The translations under genes and the position numbers were made by a program. A DNA stretch of 64,000 nt from Microglena sp. YARC (lineage: Eukaryota > Chlorophyta > Chlorophyceae > Chlamydomonadales > Chlamydomonadaceae). Positions 14,201-28,400 of this stretch are shown piece by piece. The first letter of the stretch is position 1; the number at the start of each line of letters is the position of its first letter. The stretch covers positions 37,184,517 to 37,248,516 of the forward strand of contig CM039466.1 in assembly GCA_022414725.1 (NCBI GenBank), in the 5' to 3' direction. The notes under the pieces are model-generated. The model had not been told where the DNA came from and did not search any database. It saw only the letters and a program-made list of their open reading frames with translations.

Positions 14201-17200
14201 ACAGGAGAGAGAGATAAGTGAGAGAAAACAATTCGAAGTTGAGACAGGAGATAATGCAGGAGACGAAACAATTGAATTAGTTATGACAGGAGGGAGAGAT
14301 AGGAAGGGAAAAAATTTGAAGTTGAGACAGGAGGCAGGGAAGTTGGACAAGATGGGAAGAAAAGTGAGAGAAAACAAGTTGACGACAGCGCAAGGGAGAG
14401 ATAAAGTAGAAACAAATTGAAGTTGAGACAGGAGGGAAGAGATAAGTGAGAAGAAAAAACAATTGAAGTTGAGACAGGAGGAGAAGTAAGTCGAGAGAAA
14501 CAAAGAAAAACAAGAGTGAGAGGGACCGCAGGAATTGATTGAGAACACATATTGAAGGGAGACAGGAGGGAGAGATAAGTGAGAGAAAAAACAATTGAAG
14601 TTGAGACAGAAGGGAGAGAAAACAATTGAAGTTGAGAGAAAACGGCAGGGAGACAGAGTGAGGAAGGAGGGAAAACAATTGAAGTTGAGACAGGAGGACA
14701 GAATGAGTGAGAAAAAAATGAAGTTGGAGACAGGAGGGAGGAGGAGAAAACAATTGAATTGAGCACCAAGTGAAGAAAACAATTGAAGTTGAGACAGGAG
14801 GGAGAGATAAGTGAGAGAAAAAACAAGTTTAGACAGAAGGGAAGAGAAGTGAGAGAAAACAATCGAAGTGAGACATTAGGGAGAGATAAGAAAACCACAG
14901 AAAACAAGTTTGAAAACAAGAGCTCAGGAGGGAGAGATAAGTGAGAGAAAACAATTGAAGTTGAGACAGGGAGGAAAGATATGGAGTCGAGAGAAAACAA
15001 TTGAAGTTGAGACAGGAGGGATGAGATGCAAGTGAGAGAAAACAATTGAAGTTGAGACAGGAGGAGAGATAAAGTGAGAGAAAACAATTGAAGTTGAGAC
15101 AGGAGGGAGAGATAAGTGAGAGAAAACATTGAAGTTGAGACAGGGAGGGAAGAGATAAGTGAGAGAAAACAATTGAAGTTGAGACAGGAGGGAGAAGATG
15201 AGTGAAAACAATTGAAGTGAGACAGAAGGAGAGATAAAGTGAGTTGAAAACAGCGGGCGATTGAGATGGAGAAGTGAGGAGAGATGAGAGAAACCAATTG
15301 AAGTTGAGACAGGAGGGAGGAATAAGTGAGAGAAAAACAATTGAAGTTGAGACAGGAGGAGAGATAATGTGAAGTGAACAGGAGGGAGGAGAGAAAAACA
15401 ATTGAAGTTGAGACAGGAGGGAGGATAAGTGAGAGAAAACAAATTGAAGTTGAGACAGGAGGGAGAGATAAGTGAGAGAAAACAATGAAGTTGAGACAGG
15501 AGTGTGAGACAGAGAGGAAACAATTGAGACAGGAAGGGAGAGATAAGTGAGGGACAGTTGAGAGAAAGTAGAGGAAATTGAAAGTTGAGACAGGAGGGAG
15601 AGATAAGTTTGAGAGAAAACAATTGAATTGAGAGGAGGGAAAGAATAAGTGTAGTAGAAACAATTAGAAGAAGGCACAGGAGGGAGAGAGAGTGAGAGAA
15701 CACGAGGACAGGAGGGGAGAGAATCCAAGTGGAGAAAAAAGTTGAAGTAAGTGAGACAAAACAGATAATGAGAGAGGAGCAATTGAAGTTGAGACCAGGG
15801 GGGAGAGATAAGTGAGAGAAGAACAATTGAAAGTTGAAGACAAGGGTAGATAAAGTGAAGAAAACAGACAGGGGGAGAGTAAGTGTAAGCACGAAAACAA
15901 TATGAAGTTAGGACAGAGAGAGATAAGTGAGAGAAAGAGACATATTGGATAGTTGAAGGACAATATAAGTGAGAGTTGATAAGTGAGAGAAACAGAGACA
16001 GATAGTGAGAGAAAACAATTGAAGTTGAGACAGGAGGGAGAGAAGTGAGAAGTGATAGAAAAACAATTGAAGTTGAGGACAGGAGGGAGCAGAATGATGA
16101 ATGCAATTGAAGTTGAGGACAGAGGGAGATAAAGTTGAGAGAAAACAATTGAAGTTAGACATGGAGGGGAGAGATAAGTGAGAGAAAACAATTGAAAGTT
16201 GAGCACAGGAGGGAGAGATAAAAGTGAGAGAAAACAATTGAAGTTGAGACAGGAGGAGAGATAAGTGAGAGAAAACCAATTGAAGTTGAGACAGGTAGGG
16301 AGAGATAAGTGAGAGAAAAACAATTGAAAGTTGAGAGAGGAGGGGAGAGGGATAAGGTGAGAGAAATACAATTGAGTTGAGACAAGGAAGGAAGAGATAA
16401 GTGAGTGAGAAAAACAATTTTGGAGTTGAAGATAGGAGTGAGAGATAAGTGAGAGAAAACAATTGAAGTTGAGACAGGAGGGAGGAGATAGGAGGGAGAA
16501 TAACAATTGGAAGTTAGCAGTATACAGGAGGGAGAGATAACCGTGAGAGAAAACAATTGAAGTTGAGCAGGAGGGAGAGAAGTGAGAGAAAACATGAGTT
16601 GAGACAAGGGAGAAAGATAAGTGAGAGAAAGAACAATTTGAAGTTGAAGAACAGAGGGAGAGATAAGTGAAGAGAAACACAATTGAAGTTGAGAACAGGA
16701 GGGAGAGATAAGTGAGAGAAAAACAATTAAGGGAAGTTGAAGAAAACGGAATTGAAGTTGAGACAGGAGGAGAGAAAACAAGATAAGTGAAGTGAGACAG
16801 GAGAGAGAAAGTGAGAGAAAACAATTGAAAGTTTGAGACAGGAGGGAGAGATAAGTGAAGAGAAAAAACAATTGAGAAGTTGAGACAGGAGGGAGAGATA
16901 AGTGAGAGAAAACAATTGAAGTTTGAGACAGGAGGGAGAGATAAGTGAAGAAACCAATTGAAGTTGAGACAGGAGGGAGAGATAAGAGAAAACAATTGAA
17001 GTTGGAGGACAGGAGGGAGAGATAAAGTTGAGAGAAAACAATTGAAGTTGAGACAGGAGGGAGAGATAAGTGAGAGAAAAACAATTGAAGTTGAACAGGA
17101 GGGAGAGATAAGTGAGAGTTAAAAACAATTGGGAAGTTGAGCAGATTGATAGTTGGAGACGGAGAGATAAGTGAGAGAAAACAATTGAAGTTGAGACAGG

Positions 17201-20200
17201 AGGGAGAGATAGAGTGAGAGAAAAACAATTGAAGTGAGACACGGAGGGAGAGATAAGTGAGGAGAGAAAACAATTGAAGTTGAGACAGGGAGGGAGAATA
17301 ATGAGAGAAAACAATTGAGAGTTGAGACAGGAGGGAGAGATAAGTGAGAGAAAACAATCGAAGTTGAGACAGGAGGGAGAGATAAGTTGAGAGAAACAAC
17401 CTTGAAAGTTGAGAGAGAGGAGGTAGTGAGAGATAGTTGAGAGAAAACATTTGAAGTTGAGACAGGAGGGGAGAGATAAGTGAGAGAAAACAATTGAAGT
17501 TGAGACAGGAGGGAGAGATAAGTGAGAGAAAACAATTGAAGTTGAGACAGGAGGGAGAGATAAGTTGAGATGAAAACAATTGAAGTTGAAGACAGGAGGA
17601 GAGATAAGTGAGAGAAACAATTGAAGTTGAGACAGAGGGAGAGATAAGTGAGAGAAAAAAAACAATTGAAGTTGAGACATGCCGAGGGAGAGATAAGTGA
17701 GAGAGAAAACCCACTTGAGAAGTTAAGACAGGAGGGAGAGATAAGTGAGCAGAGAAAACAATTGAAGTTGAGAACAGGAGGGAGAGATAGAGTGAGAGAA
17801 AACAATTTTGAAGTTTGAGACAGGAGGGAGAGATAAGTGAGAGGAAAACAATGAATTGAGACAGGAGGGAGAGATAATGAGAGAAACAATCGAGAAAACA
17901 ATTGACGACAGGAGGGAGAGATAGTGAGAGCCAAAAACATACTTTGAAGTGAGACAGGAGGGACGAGAGATACAGTGAGAAACAAATTGAAGGAGGGAGA
18001 GATCAGTTTGAAGAAAACAATTGAAGTTTGAGAGTTGAAGTTGAGACATGGAGGGAGAGATAAGTGAGAGAAAACAATTGAAGTTGAGTTGAGACAATTG
18101 AAGGAGGGAGAGATAAGTGAGAGAAAACAATTGAAGTTGAGACAGGAGGGAGAGATAAGTGGAGTGAGCAAGAAAAACAATTGAAGTTTTGAGACAGGAG
18201 GGAGAGACATAAGTGAGAGAAAACAATTGAAAAGTTGAGACAGGAGGGGAGAGATAAGTGAGCAGAAAAACAATTGAAGTTGAGACAGGGAGGAGAGATA
18301 AGTGAGAGAAAACAATTGAAGTTGAGACAGGAGGGAGAGATAAGTGGAGAGGAAAACAATTGAAGTTGAGATCACGGAGGGGAAGAGAGTTGAGAGAAAA
18401 CAATTTGAAGTTGAGGAGGGAGAGATAAGTGAGAGAAAACAAGAAAAATGAGATCAGGGAGAGAAGTTGAGACATATTTGGAAGTTGAGAGGGAGAGAAT
18501 GAGATAAGTGAAGAGAAAACTAGGGAGTGGAGAATTGAAAACAATTCCCAAGTTAGACACCCCCGTGAGACACGGAGGGAGAATAAGGAGGGGAGAGATA
18601 AGTGAGAGAAAAACAATTGAAGTTGAGACAGGAGGAGAGATAAGTGTGAGAGAAAACAATTGAAAACAAGTTGAGACAGGAGGGAGAGATAAGTGAGAGA
18701 AAAACAATTGAAGTTGAGACAGGAGGAGAGATAAGTGGAGAGAAAAACAATTGAAGTTGAGATCAGGGGAGGGAGAGATAAGTGAGAGAAACAATTGAAG
18801 AGTTGAACAGACAGAGAAGGAGAGATAAGTGAAGAGAAATTGAAGTTGAGACACTAGGAGAGAGAAAGAATAAGTGAGAGAAAACAATTGAAGTTGAGAC
18901 AGGGAGGGAGAGAATAAGTGAGAGAAAACAAATTGAAGTTGAGACAGGAGGGAGAGATAAGTGAGGAGAAAAACAATTGAAGTTGAGACAGGAGGGAGAG
19001 ATAAGTGAGAGAAAACAATTGAAGTTGAGACAGAGACAGGGAGAGATAAGTGAGAGAAAACAATATTGAACGTTGAGACAGGGAGGGAGAGATAAGTTGA
19101 GAGAAAACAATTGAAGTTGAGACAGGAGGGAGAGATAAGTGAGAGAAAACAAATTGAAGTTGAGACAGGAGGGAGAGATAAGTTGAGAGAAAACAATGAA
19201 GTTGAGACAGGAGGGAGAGATAAGTGAGAGAAAACAATTGAAGTTGAGACAGGAGGGAGAGATAAGTGAGAGAAAACAATTGAAGTTGAGACAGGAGGGA
19301 GAGATAAGTGAGAGAAAACAAATTGAAGTTGAGACAGGAGGGAGAGATAAGTGAGAGAAAACAATTGAAGTTTGAGACAGGAGGGAGAGATAAGTGAGAG
19401 AAAACAATTGAAGTTGAGACAGGAGGGAGAGATAAGTGAGAGAAACAATTGAAGTTGAGTACAGGAGGGAGAGATAAGTGAGAGAAAACAATTGAAGTTG
19501 AGACAGGAGGGAGAGATAAGTGAGAGAAAACAATTGAAGTTGAGACAGTGGAGGGAGAGATAAGTTGAGAGAAACAATTGAAGTTGAGACAGGAGGGAGA
19601 GATAAGTGAGAGAAAACAATTGAAGTTGAGACAGGAGGAGAGATAAGTGAGAAGAAAACAATTGAAGTTGAGACAGGAGGGAGAGATAAGTGAGAGAAAA
19701 CCAATTGAAGTTGAGACAGGAGGGAGAGATAAGTGAGAGAAAACAATTGAAGTTGAGACAGGAGGGAGAGATAAGTGAGAGAAAACAATTGAAGTTGAGA
19801 CAGGAGGGAGAGATAAGTGAGAGAAAACAATTGAAGTTGAGACAGGAGGGAGAGATAAGTGAGAGAAAACAATTGAAGTTGAGACAGAGAGGGAGAGATA
19901 GTGAAACAATTGAAGTTGAGACAGGAGGGAGAGATAAAGTGAGAGAAAACAATTGAAGTGAGACAGGAGGCGAGGAGAGAAAACAGAAGTAGGGAAGAGT
20001 GAGAGAAAACAAAATTAAGCAGGGACATGTTAGTTCAGGATGCATTCCAGTCAGTTGCAACCGGCTGTCTTTCTGCAGGGGGACATAAGTGATAGTGAAC
20101 AATTCAATAACAGTCTTGGAGTTGGGACAAGTTGGTACAGGATGCGTTCCGGTCAGTTGCAACCGACTGTCTTTCTGTAGGGGGGCATAAATGGGAGAGG

Positions 20201-22140
20201 ACAATGTAAGTAGGGACAAGTTGGTACAAGATACATTATAATCAGGCGTAGCTGACTGTCTTTCTGCAGGGGGACATATCTGTGTTAGTGAACAATCTAA
20301 GTACAGTCTTGCAGTTAGGACACGTTGTTACAAGATGCATTATAATCAGGCGTAGCCGACTGTCTTTCTCCAGGGGGACATACCTGCGAGAGGGCACAAT
20401 CTAAGTACAGTCTTGCAGTTGGGACAAGTTGGTACAAGATGCATTATAATCAAGTGTAACCGAATGTCTTTCTCCAGGGGGACATACCTGTGAGAGGGCA
20501 CAATCTAAGTACAGTCTTGCAGTTGGACAAAGTTGTTACAAAGATGCATTCTAAGCAGGCGTAGCCGACTGTCTTTCTCCAGGGGGACAAATCTGTGAGA
20601 GGGCACAATCTAAGTACAGTCTTGCAGTTGGGACTAGTTGTTACAAGATGCATTCTAAGCAGGCGTAGCCGACTGTCTTTCTCCAGGGGGACATATCTGT
20701 GAGAGGGCACAATCTAAGTACAGTCTTGCAGTTGGGACAAGTTGTTACAAGATGCATTCTAAGCAGGCGTAGCCGACTGTCTTTCTCCAGGGGGACATAT
20801 CTGTGAGAGGGCACAATCTAAGTACAGTCTTGCAGTTGGGACAAGTTGTTACAAGATGCATTCTAAGCAGGCGTAGCCGACTGTCTTCCTCCAGGGGGAC
20901 ATATCTGTGAGAGGGCACAATCTAAGTACAGTCTTGCAGTTGGGACACGTTGTTACAAGATGCATTATAATCAGGCGTAGCCGACTGTCTTTCAGCAGGG
21001 GGAGCATTAGTGAGATAGAACAATCGAAGTAGGGACATGGGGGAGAGATAAGTGGGAGAGAAACAAATGAAGGGCCAGTCTTGGAGTTGGGACAAGTTGT
21101 TACAAGATGCATTATGATCAGGCGTAACCCACTGTCTTTCTGCAGGGGAACATATATGTGAGAAGGTACAATCAAAAGGTTAACCGGGAATTCTTACGCC
21201 CTCCCACAGGGCGTGAGATTGAAGGAACACCTCCGTTCGCTTGGTCTGGGTAATGGTTGCTGATCAAAAATGAAGGATTGAAGTTAGTAATGTTATTTCA
21301 AGATGCCATCAGTTACGCTACACTACAACATGCTACACTACACAACGCTACACTAGAACATGCTACACTACACAACGCTACACTACAACATGCTACACTA
21401 CACAACGCTACACTACAACATGCTTCACTGCACAACGCTACACTACACAACGCTGCGCTATACATCGCTAAGCTAAATTCATGAGCCCAGAAGTACCTCA
21501 TCACCTCAACTGCATCAGGCAAGTTTCAGCAAAGTAGCTCATTGATGTCGGGAATGGATGCTTATTATAACGCAGCTGGTGCTTAAACACTACACTACGC
21601 TAAGCTAAATTCCTGAGCCCAGAAGTATCTCATCACCTCAACTGCCTCAGGCAAGATTCAGCAAAGTAGCTCATCCATGTCGGGAATGGATGCCTATTAT
21701 AACGCAGCTAATGCTTAAACACTTCACTACGCTAAGCTAAATTCCTGAGCCCAGAAGTATCTCATCACCTCAACTGCCTCGGGCAAGTTTCAGCAAAGTA
21801 CCTCTGTCGATGTTGGGAATAGATGCCTGTTGAGCTTGTACACTAAACTCCACTACATTAAACTACACTATGCTACACTATGCTACACTATGCTACACTG
21901 CAATCAACTAAATTCCTGAGCCCAGAAGTCCCTCCTCACCTCGACTGCCCCAGAAGGGTTTCTACAAAGCAGCTCGTCGATGTCGGGAATGGATGCCTCT
22001 TCTGTCTCAGCTGCTGCTGCCATGATCAGCTCTCGGTGCTCAGGGAACAAGGAAGCATGGTCCACCCCACCATCCTGGGCCGAGGCCTGGAATGGGTCCT
22101 GGATGCAGCAGCAATGAGTATGACTGTAAGCTTGAGCTTG

Positions 22141-22199
<59 letters not shown>

Positions 22200-22233
22200 A
22201 TTAGTCAGTTAGTTAGTTAGTTAGTTAGTTAGC

Positions 22234-22291
<58 letters not shown>

Positions 22292-22415
22292 GATGTTCAT
22301 GGAACAAGAAAGCATGGCCCACTCCACCATCCTGGACCGAGGCCTGGAATGGGTCCTGGATGCAGCAGCAATGAGTGTGACTGTATGAGCTCGAGCTTGA
22401 GCTTGAGCTTGATAT

Positions 22416-22462
<47 letters not shown>

Positions 22463-25400
22463 GATGTGCATGGAACAAGGGAGCATGGCCCACCCCACCA
22501 TCCTGGACCGAGGCCTGGGATGGGTCCAGCATACCTCAACAATGAGTGTGAGCTCAAGCTTGGGGTTATGAGCATGCACAGTGCTGTGTAGGAGTGCGTG
22601 GATAGCCAGATGTGTGTGTATGTGCGTGCACAGTGGTCCTGGTGGGGTCCAGGATGATGGGGTAAGCCAGAGCTTAGGCATGGTTTTTTTTTAAGCTTGA
22701 GCTTAGGCATGGGGTTTAGTTATTTAATCGGACCTCCTTCTTTTCCTCTCCCTTACTCCGCCCCTCCCCTCCCCTCCCCACCTGATCTCCACCTCCTCAC
22801 GTTCAACCCAGTAGGAGAACCAGTCTCAAGATTCCCAATGCGTGACGCATTCCCAGAGGCCGACATCTCCGACCTTGCCACCCACCATTGGGTACCGGTT
22901 CAGTAACCCCTCCCTCCCTTCCCTCCTTTCTGATTCCCACCTTCAATTCAGTTGGAGCACCAGTCCCAAGTTTACTGCTGAGTGACACATCGCCGGAGGC
23001 CGACACCTCCGACCTTGCCACCCCTCTATTGGGTGTGCAGTTCAGTCATCCCTCCTGTCCCCCTCCCTGGCTCCCCTTCACATATGATCCCTTCAACCCC
23101 CCTCACTTCATCCTCTCCTATCTGATTCCCACCTTCAATTTAGTGTGCGCACCAGTCTCAAGTGTCCTGCTGAGCGTCGCGTCGCCGGAGGCCGGCACCC
23201 CTGGCCTTGCCACCCCACCATTGGGTATGCAGTCCAGTAATCCCACCTTCCCCCCTCCCTTACTCCTCTTCCCTCCTATCTGATTCCCACCTTCAATTCA
23301 GTGGGAGCACCAGTCTTAAGTGTCCTACTGAGTGTCGCGTCTCCAAGCCGATTGGATATGCAGTTCAGTAATCCCTCCCTTCCTCCCCTTCACATATGAT
23401 CCCTTCACCCCTCTCTCCTCCCCTTCTATCTGATTTCCACCTTCAATTCAGCCGGGGCTACAGTCTCAAGAGTTCCAATGAGTGATGCATCCCCAGAGGC
23501 CGACACCTCCGACCGTGCCACCCATCATTGGGTATGCAGTTTGGTATTTCCTCCTCCCCCTCAACCCCTCAGACCCCATTTATTACCCCACCTTCAATTC
23601 AGTGGGAGCACCAGTCTCAAGAGTTCCGATGAGTGATGCATCCCCAGAGGCTTACAGCTCCGACCTTGCCATCCCACCATTGGGTATGAAGTTCAGTAAT
23701 CCCTCCTACCCCCCACCCTTACTCCCCTTCCTATCAGATCCCCACCTGCTCCCCCTTCACACCTCAGACCACATCTATCCCCACCTTCAATTCAGTGGGA
23801 GCCCCAGTCTCAAGAGTCCCGATGAGTGAGGCATCGCCCGAGGCCGACACCTCCGACCTTGCCACCCCACCATTGGGAGTGTTACTTGTTGTAAAGCGAG
23901 ACATGACCCCGCCCCAGAAGCCATTCTCCTCACGGCCGCCATTGGGCTGAGAAGCCATGTCCAAGCTGGGGTGAAGCCCACTGAGGGAGCTGCTGAAGCT
24001 GCCGGCTGTACCTGTGAGCGGAACAGAGAGATAGGGGTTCCTCAGTTGAGGTTGTGGGATGTGAGATGATGTGAGGTATAGAGCTGAGAAGTCATATCCA
24101 AGCCGGGGTGAAGCCCACTGAGGGAGCTGCTGAAGCTGCCGGCTGTACCTGTGAGAGAAACAGAAAGAGAGGTGTTACTTAAGTGAGGTGAGGTGAGGTG
24201 AGGTGACTTGAGGTGAAGTGAGGTGCTTCATAAGGCAGTGGACACTGAGGGAGCTGCATGAGCTGCTGGATGTACCTGTGAGAGAAGAGAAGGGGTAACT
24301 GAGCTGATTTGAGCTGAGTAATAGAACTTAGTTAGAGAGCTGAGAGGTAACCACTAAACTCAAATGAACTGAACACAACCAGGGTAATTCAAAGCAAGCG
24401 CTTTTGCGCTTTTTAGCGCTGACTTTTTGACCCCCTCTGCACTTTAAGCGCAGTTTTTTGCAACCCCTTGTGGGCGCTGCAAGCAATTTTTGCGCTTTTT
24501 GCACTACAATGCGCAGTTTTTTTGTTATCAAGTGCGCTAAAGCGCTGGCCAATTTGGCCATTTGAAGTACCCTGAAATCAACCCAAGAAAGCTGACCTAA
24601 ACTGAACAAAAGTAAACTGAACTCATGGGAAGTAAACAGAAATTAACTGAATAAATCTGAAGTGAACTAAACTGAACTTAACCGAACGCGAGTAAACTGA
24701 AGCAAACTAAACACAAGGGAAGTAAACAGAAATTAACTGAATAAATCTGAAGTAAACTGAACTCAACTCAACTGAAGTAAACTAAAGAAATCTGAAGTGA
24801 ACTCAACTGAAGTAAACTGAACTCAATTGAACTGAAGTAAAGTAAAGCAAACTGAAGTAAAGTAAAGTAAAGTAAAGTAAAGTAACGTACATAACGTAAC
24901 GTAACGTAAATTAAATTAAAGTAGAGTAAAGTAAAGTAAAGTAAAGTAAAAGTACAGTACAGTACCAGTAAAGTGAATTATCTATCCCCCCCCCCCCCCC
25001 CCCCCGACACAGTTTTGACTTTTTTCTGATGGTTTCGGGGCTTACGACGAATGGCCTCGATTCTGACATGCGGTACACGGGCAACGTTTTAGCCGGGCCC
25101 TGAAATGAAGTAAACTGAATTAAACTTAGTAACTCAAGTAAACTTAGTACCTGAAGTAAACTGAATTAAACTTAGTAACACGAGCAGTAACATGAACACT
25201 CATAGCAGCACCAGCCTACCTGCTGCAAAACCTGCAGCAGCCTCCAATGTGGCGCTTGCAGAAGCTGCTGCTGAGGAATGGGGCTAAATCATCTAGCTTA
25301 CGTGAGTAACACTAACACTCCAATACGAACACTAACACTTCACTATTAAGACTCATACCAACACCAGCCTACCTGCTGCAACAGCTGCAGCAGCCTCCAA

Positions 25401-28400
25401 GGTGGCGCTTGCAGAAGCCAAATTATCTGAAGTGTCCACTCTGTTGGTGCCCGCACCACCACCTGTGCAATCCAAAGGTGGGGGGTCATGAGAAGTTGCC
25501 TTTGGATATTAATGATTGTATGAATCCAATGATTGTATGAAGAGATTGGATCAAATATATGTTGATGCCCGCACCACCACCTGTGCAATACAAAGGTGGG
25601 GGGTCGTGAGAAGTTGCCTTTGTTTATCAATGACTGTATGAATTCAATGATTGTTTGAATCCTGCTGCAGCCCCTGCAAGAGTATCCAAGGCTTCCAATC
25701 TGCTGGTGCCTGCACCACCATCTGTGCGATTTTAAGGTGGGAGGTCGCAAGAAGTTGCCTTTGTTTACCAATTATTGTATGAAGAGATTGGATCAAATAT
25801 ATTTTGATTTTGAGAATGCTTTGATTTTAATTGATTAGGCTACTGTATTCAGGGCTAGAGCCATGTGAACTTCGAATATTTACATACGATGATACAGGGT
25901 TAGCCACGTTTAATAGTTAATTACCTAGTAATTTGGTCAGTTAATAGGCTGAGTAACCACAACCAAGTTGAACTTCAGATACTAACACCAGGGTTCTACA
26001 TTTAATCAAATTGGTCAGCACTTTGTAATGAAAAAAACGCAAAAACTCACAGGGGGTTATAAACACTGCGCGAAACGCGCAGTGAGGCTCAAAAAAAGCG
26101 TGCGCGAAATTGAAATCTTTGTAGTACCCTGATTTACATACCATGATACAAGGGTAGCCACGTTTAATATTTAATTACTGTTACACACTGTGCTGTGAGA
26201 GAGCACCTGACACAACGGCACAAAAAAAAAAAAAAAAGATAACGCCTGGAGGGGCGTGGTGTTAAGGGGACCCTCCCGTACGCCGCAGCTGGGGAAAGTC
26301 ACCATGGCAGACATATTAAGTGTCACCCTCCAGGCGGGAGGGACAACGGCACCACCTTATCCGGCACGATATCTACACTCGGGCTTAGCCTCTTTCAGTG
26401 ATTTACAATGGTCTAGTGGTAGACCAGATCGCCTCAGAATGAAGAGTCGGGGGTTCGACTCCCCTTTCGGTCGCTCTTGGCATTGCAGGTCGTCGTCAAC
26501 CGCGATGGTAGCTTGTCCAGTTGAGGTAGGAGACCGCTCCCCACCCGCGTACGACGGGCTCCCTTAACACCACGCCCCACCAGGCGTTATCATTACACTC
26601 GGGCTTGCAGAACAGCTAGGCATCCCCAGCAGCACATGTGCTAACTTGGACTTACATGTACTACTTGGCTCAAGCACCGGCTACCTTCAGCCTACTTGAT
26701 GTAATAGTTCATTACCTAGTAACTTGCCCCATACTTGGCGAGCGGGCCCCTTAAGGCCACTTGGACTTTTTGGGGGTGCTTGGAAATGGAGATTTTTATT
26801 TTTCTATATTTTATAAAAAGCAGCAATTGGTATCATGTCACATGGTCACACATGCTTGGTGTAATTTGAGTCATGTCACGCTATCACACAGGCATGGCAT
26901 AGTCAGCTGTGTAGGGGTCGGCAATATGCTATCATATGATATCATGTCATCATATGATATCATATGATGCCGGTGGTCTGACTAGGTAACTTTGGCCTGG
27001 GCCGTCATATCATATGATATTAAATCATATGGTTTTGGAAAATTATCATATGATATCATACTCGTCTTTGGTCAACATCATATGATTTGCCGTTCCCTAC
27101 TTCTATGTGGCGCCAGATTATGACATTGAAACCCTGAACCCAGAAACCCTGTACTCCCTTATCCTATATAGTCCTATATGCATAATGCATTTCTCCTCCT
27201 TCACTCCCAAGGGACGCCCTGGTTAAAAAGGAGATAGAGGAAAATGTTAAGTTACGCTTTCCTCCCGGCCACCATTAGGCTGAGAGGCCAAGTACAAGCC
27301 AGAGGGCCTCTCTCTCCCTCCATCCCCCCTACGCGCCCCTCCCTACCCACCCCGCCCCTTCCTCCCTTCCTCCCTATCCACCCTCCCTACCCACCCTCCC
27401 TACCCACCCCGCCCCTTCCTCCCTTCCTCCTTATCTACCCTCCCTACCCACCCCTCCCTACCTTGCTGCATAGACGCCCTGGTTAAGAAGGAGAAGATAG
27501 AGGGAAATGTTAAGTTCCTAGGTAATTCACTATTACATCAAGTAGGCTGAAGTAGACATACAACACCAAGCCCCACCTGTGCTGCTTAGGGCTGACAGAT
27601 TAGTGGCCCTGCTGCTGCTTGTGGAGGGGCATCCACTCCACCCCCACATCCACCAACGCCACCTCCACCACACACAATCACCCTCCCACCCTCTCCAGTC
27701 CACTCATCCATATGACTCCCTTACACCAAGATACCACTTGTGCTGCTTAGGGCGGACAGATTAATGGCGCTGCTGTTGCTTGTGGAGGGGCGCTCAAGGC
27801 GCTGGAGTGTAACATACATACATTTCAATTACAGAAACATACATACATACATACATACATACATACATACATACATACATACATACATACATACACACAT
27901 ACATATATACATGCAAACATACAGCCATTCTCTTATACCAAGTCCCCACCTGTGCTGCTCAGGGCGGACAGATTAGTGGCCCTGCTGTTGCTTGTGGAGG
28001 GGCATCCACCCCACCCCCACATCCACCAACGCCACCTCCACCTCCACCACACACCCTCACCCTCCCTCCCTCTCCGGTCCACTCATTCATATCGCTCTCC
28101 TACACCACGACCCCACCTGTGCTGCTGAGGGCTGACAGATTAGTGGTGCTGCTGTTGCTAGTGGAGGGGCATCCACCCCACCCCCACATCCACCAACGCC
28201 ACCTCCACCACACACAATCACCCTCCCACCCTCTCCGGTCCACTCATCCATAGGACTCTCTTACACCAAGATCCCACCTGTGCTGCTTAGGGCGGACAGA
28301 TTAGTGGCGCTGCTGTTGCTTGTGGAGGGGCGCTCAAGGCGCTGGAGGAGTTTCATGACGGCAGAGACACCCTTGGGACCGGAGTCGGTGGTCTTGGCCA

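Noticed and set aside
11229..20219. Long minus-strand open frames, several above 400 codons
   Set aside because: They arise from the 42-bp period (14 codons) of an AG-free satellite, overlap in several frames and consist of one low-complexity peptide. No start or splice context.
20036..21145. CRISPR-like array
   Set aside because: The 104-bp units have no unique spacers; the whole unit is repeated and contains exon sequence.
21194..21259. A possible terminal exon of gene A after exon A9
   Set aside because: It had an AG and an in-frame stop, but exon A10 at 11107-11197 joins A9 in phase, is supported by about eleven acceptor-edge copies, and leads on to five more in-phase exons.
26405..26470. 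Functional tRNA gene
   Set aside because: A and B boxes and a T arm are present, but the acceptor strands do not pair and the segment recurs truncated at 1744, so it is the SINE head.
26238..26593. A 354-bp MITE with 31-bp terminal inverted repeats
   Set aside because: The inverted ends are the tails of two SINE copies in opposite orientation. The 13-bp direct duplication flanks only 26387-26593.
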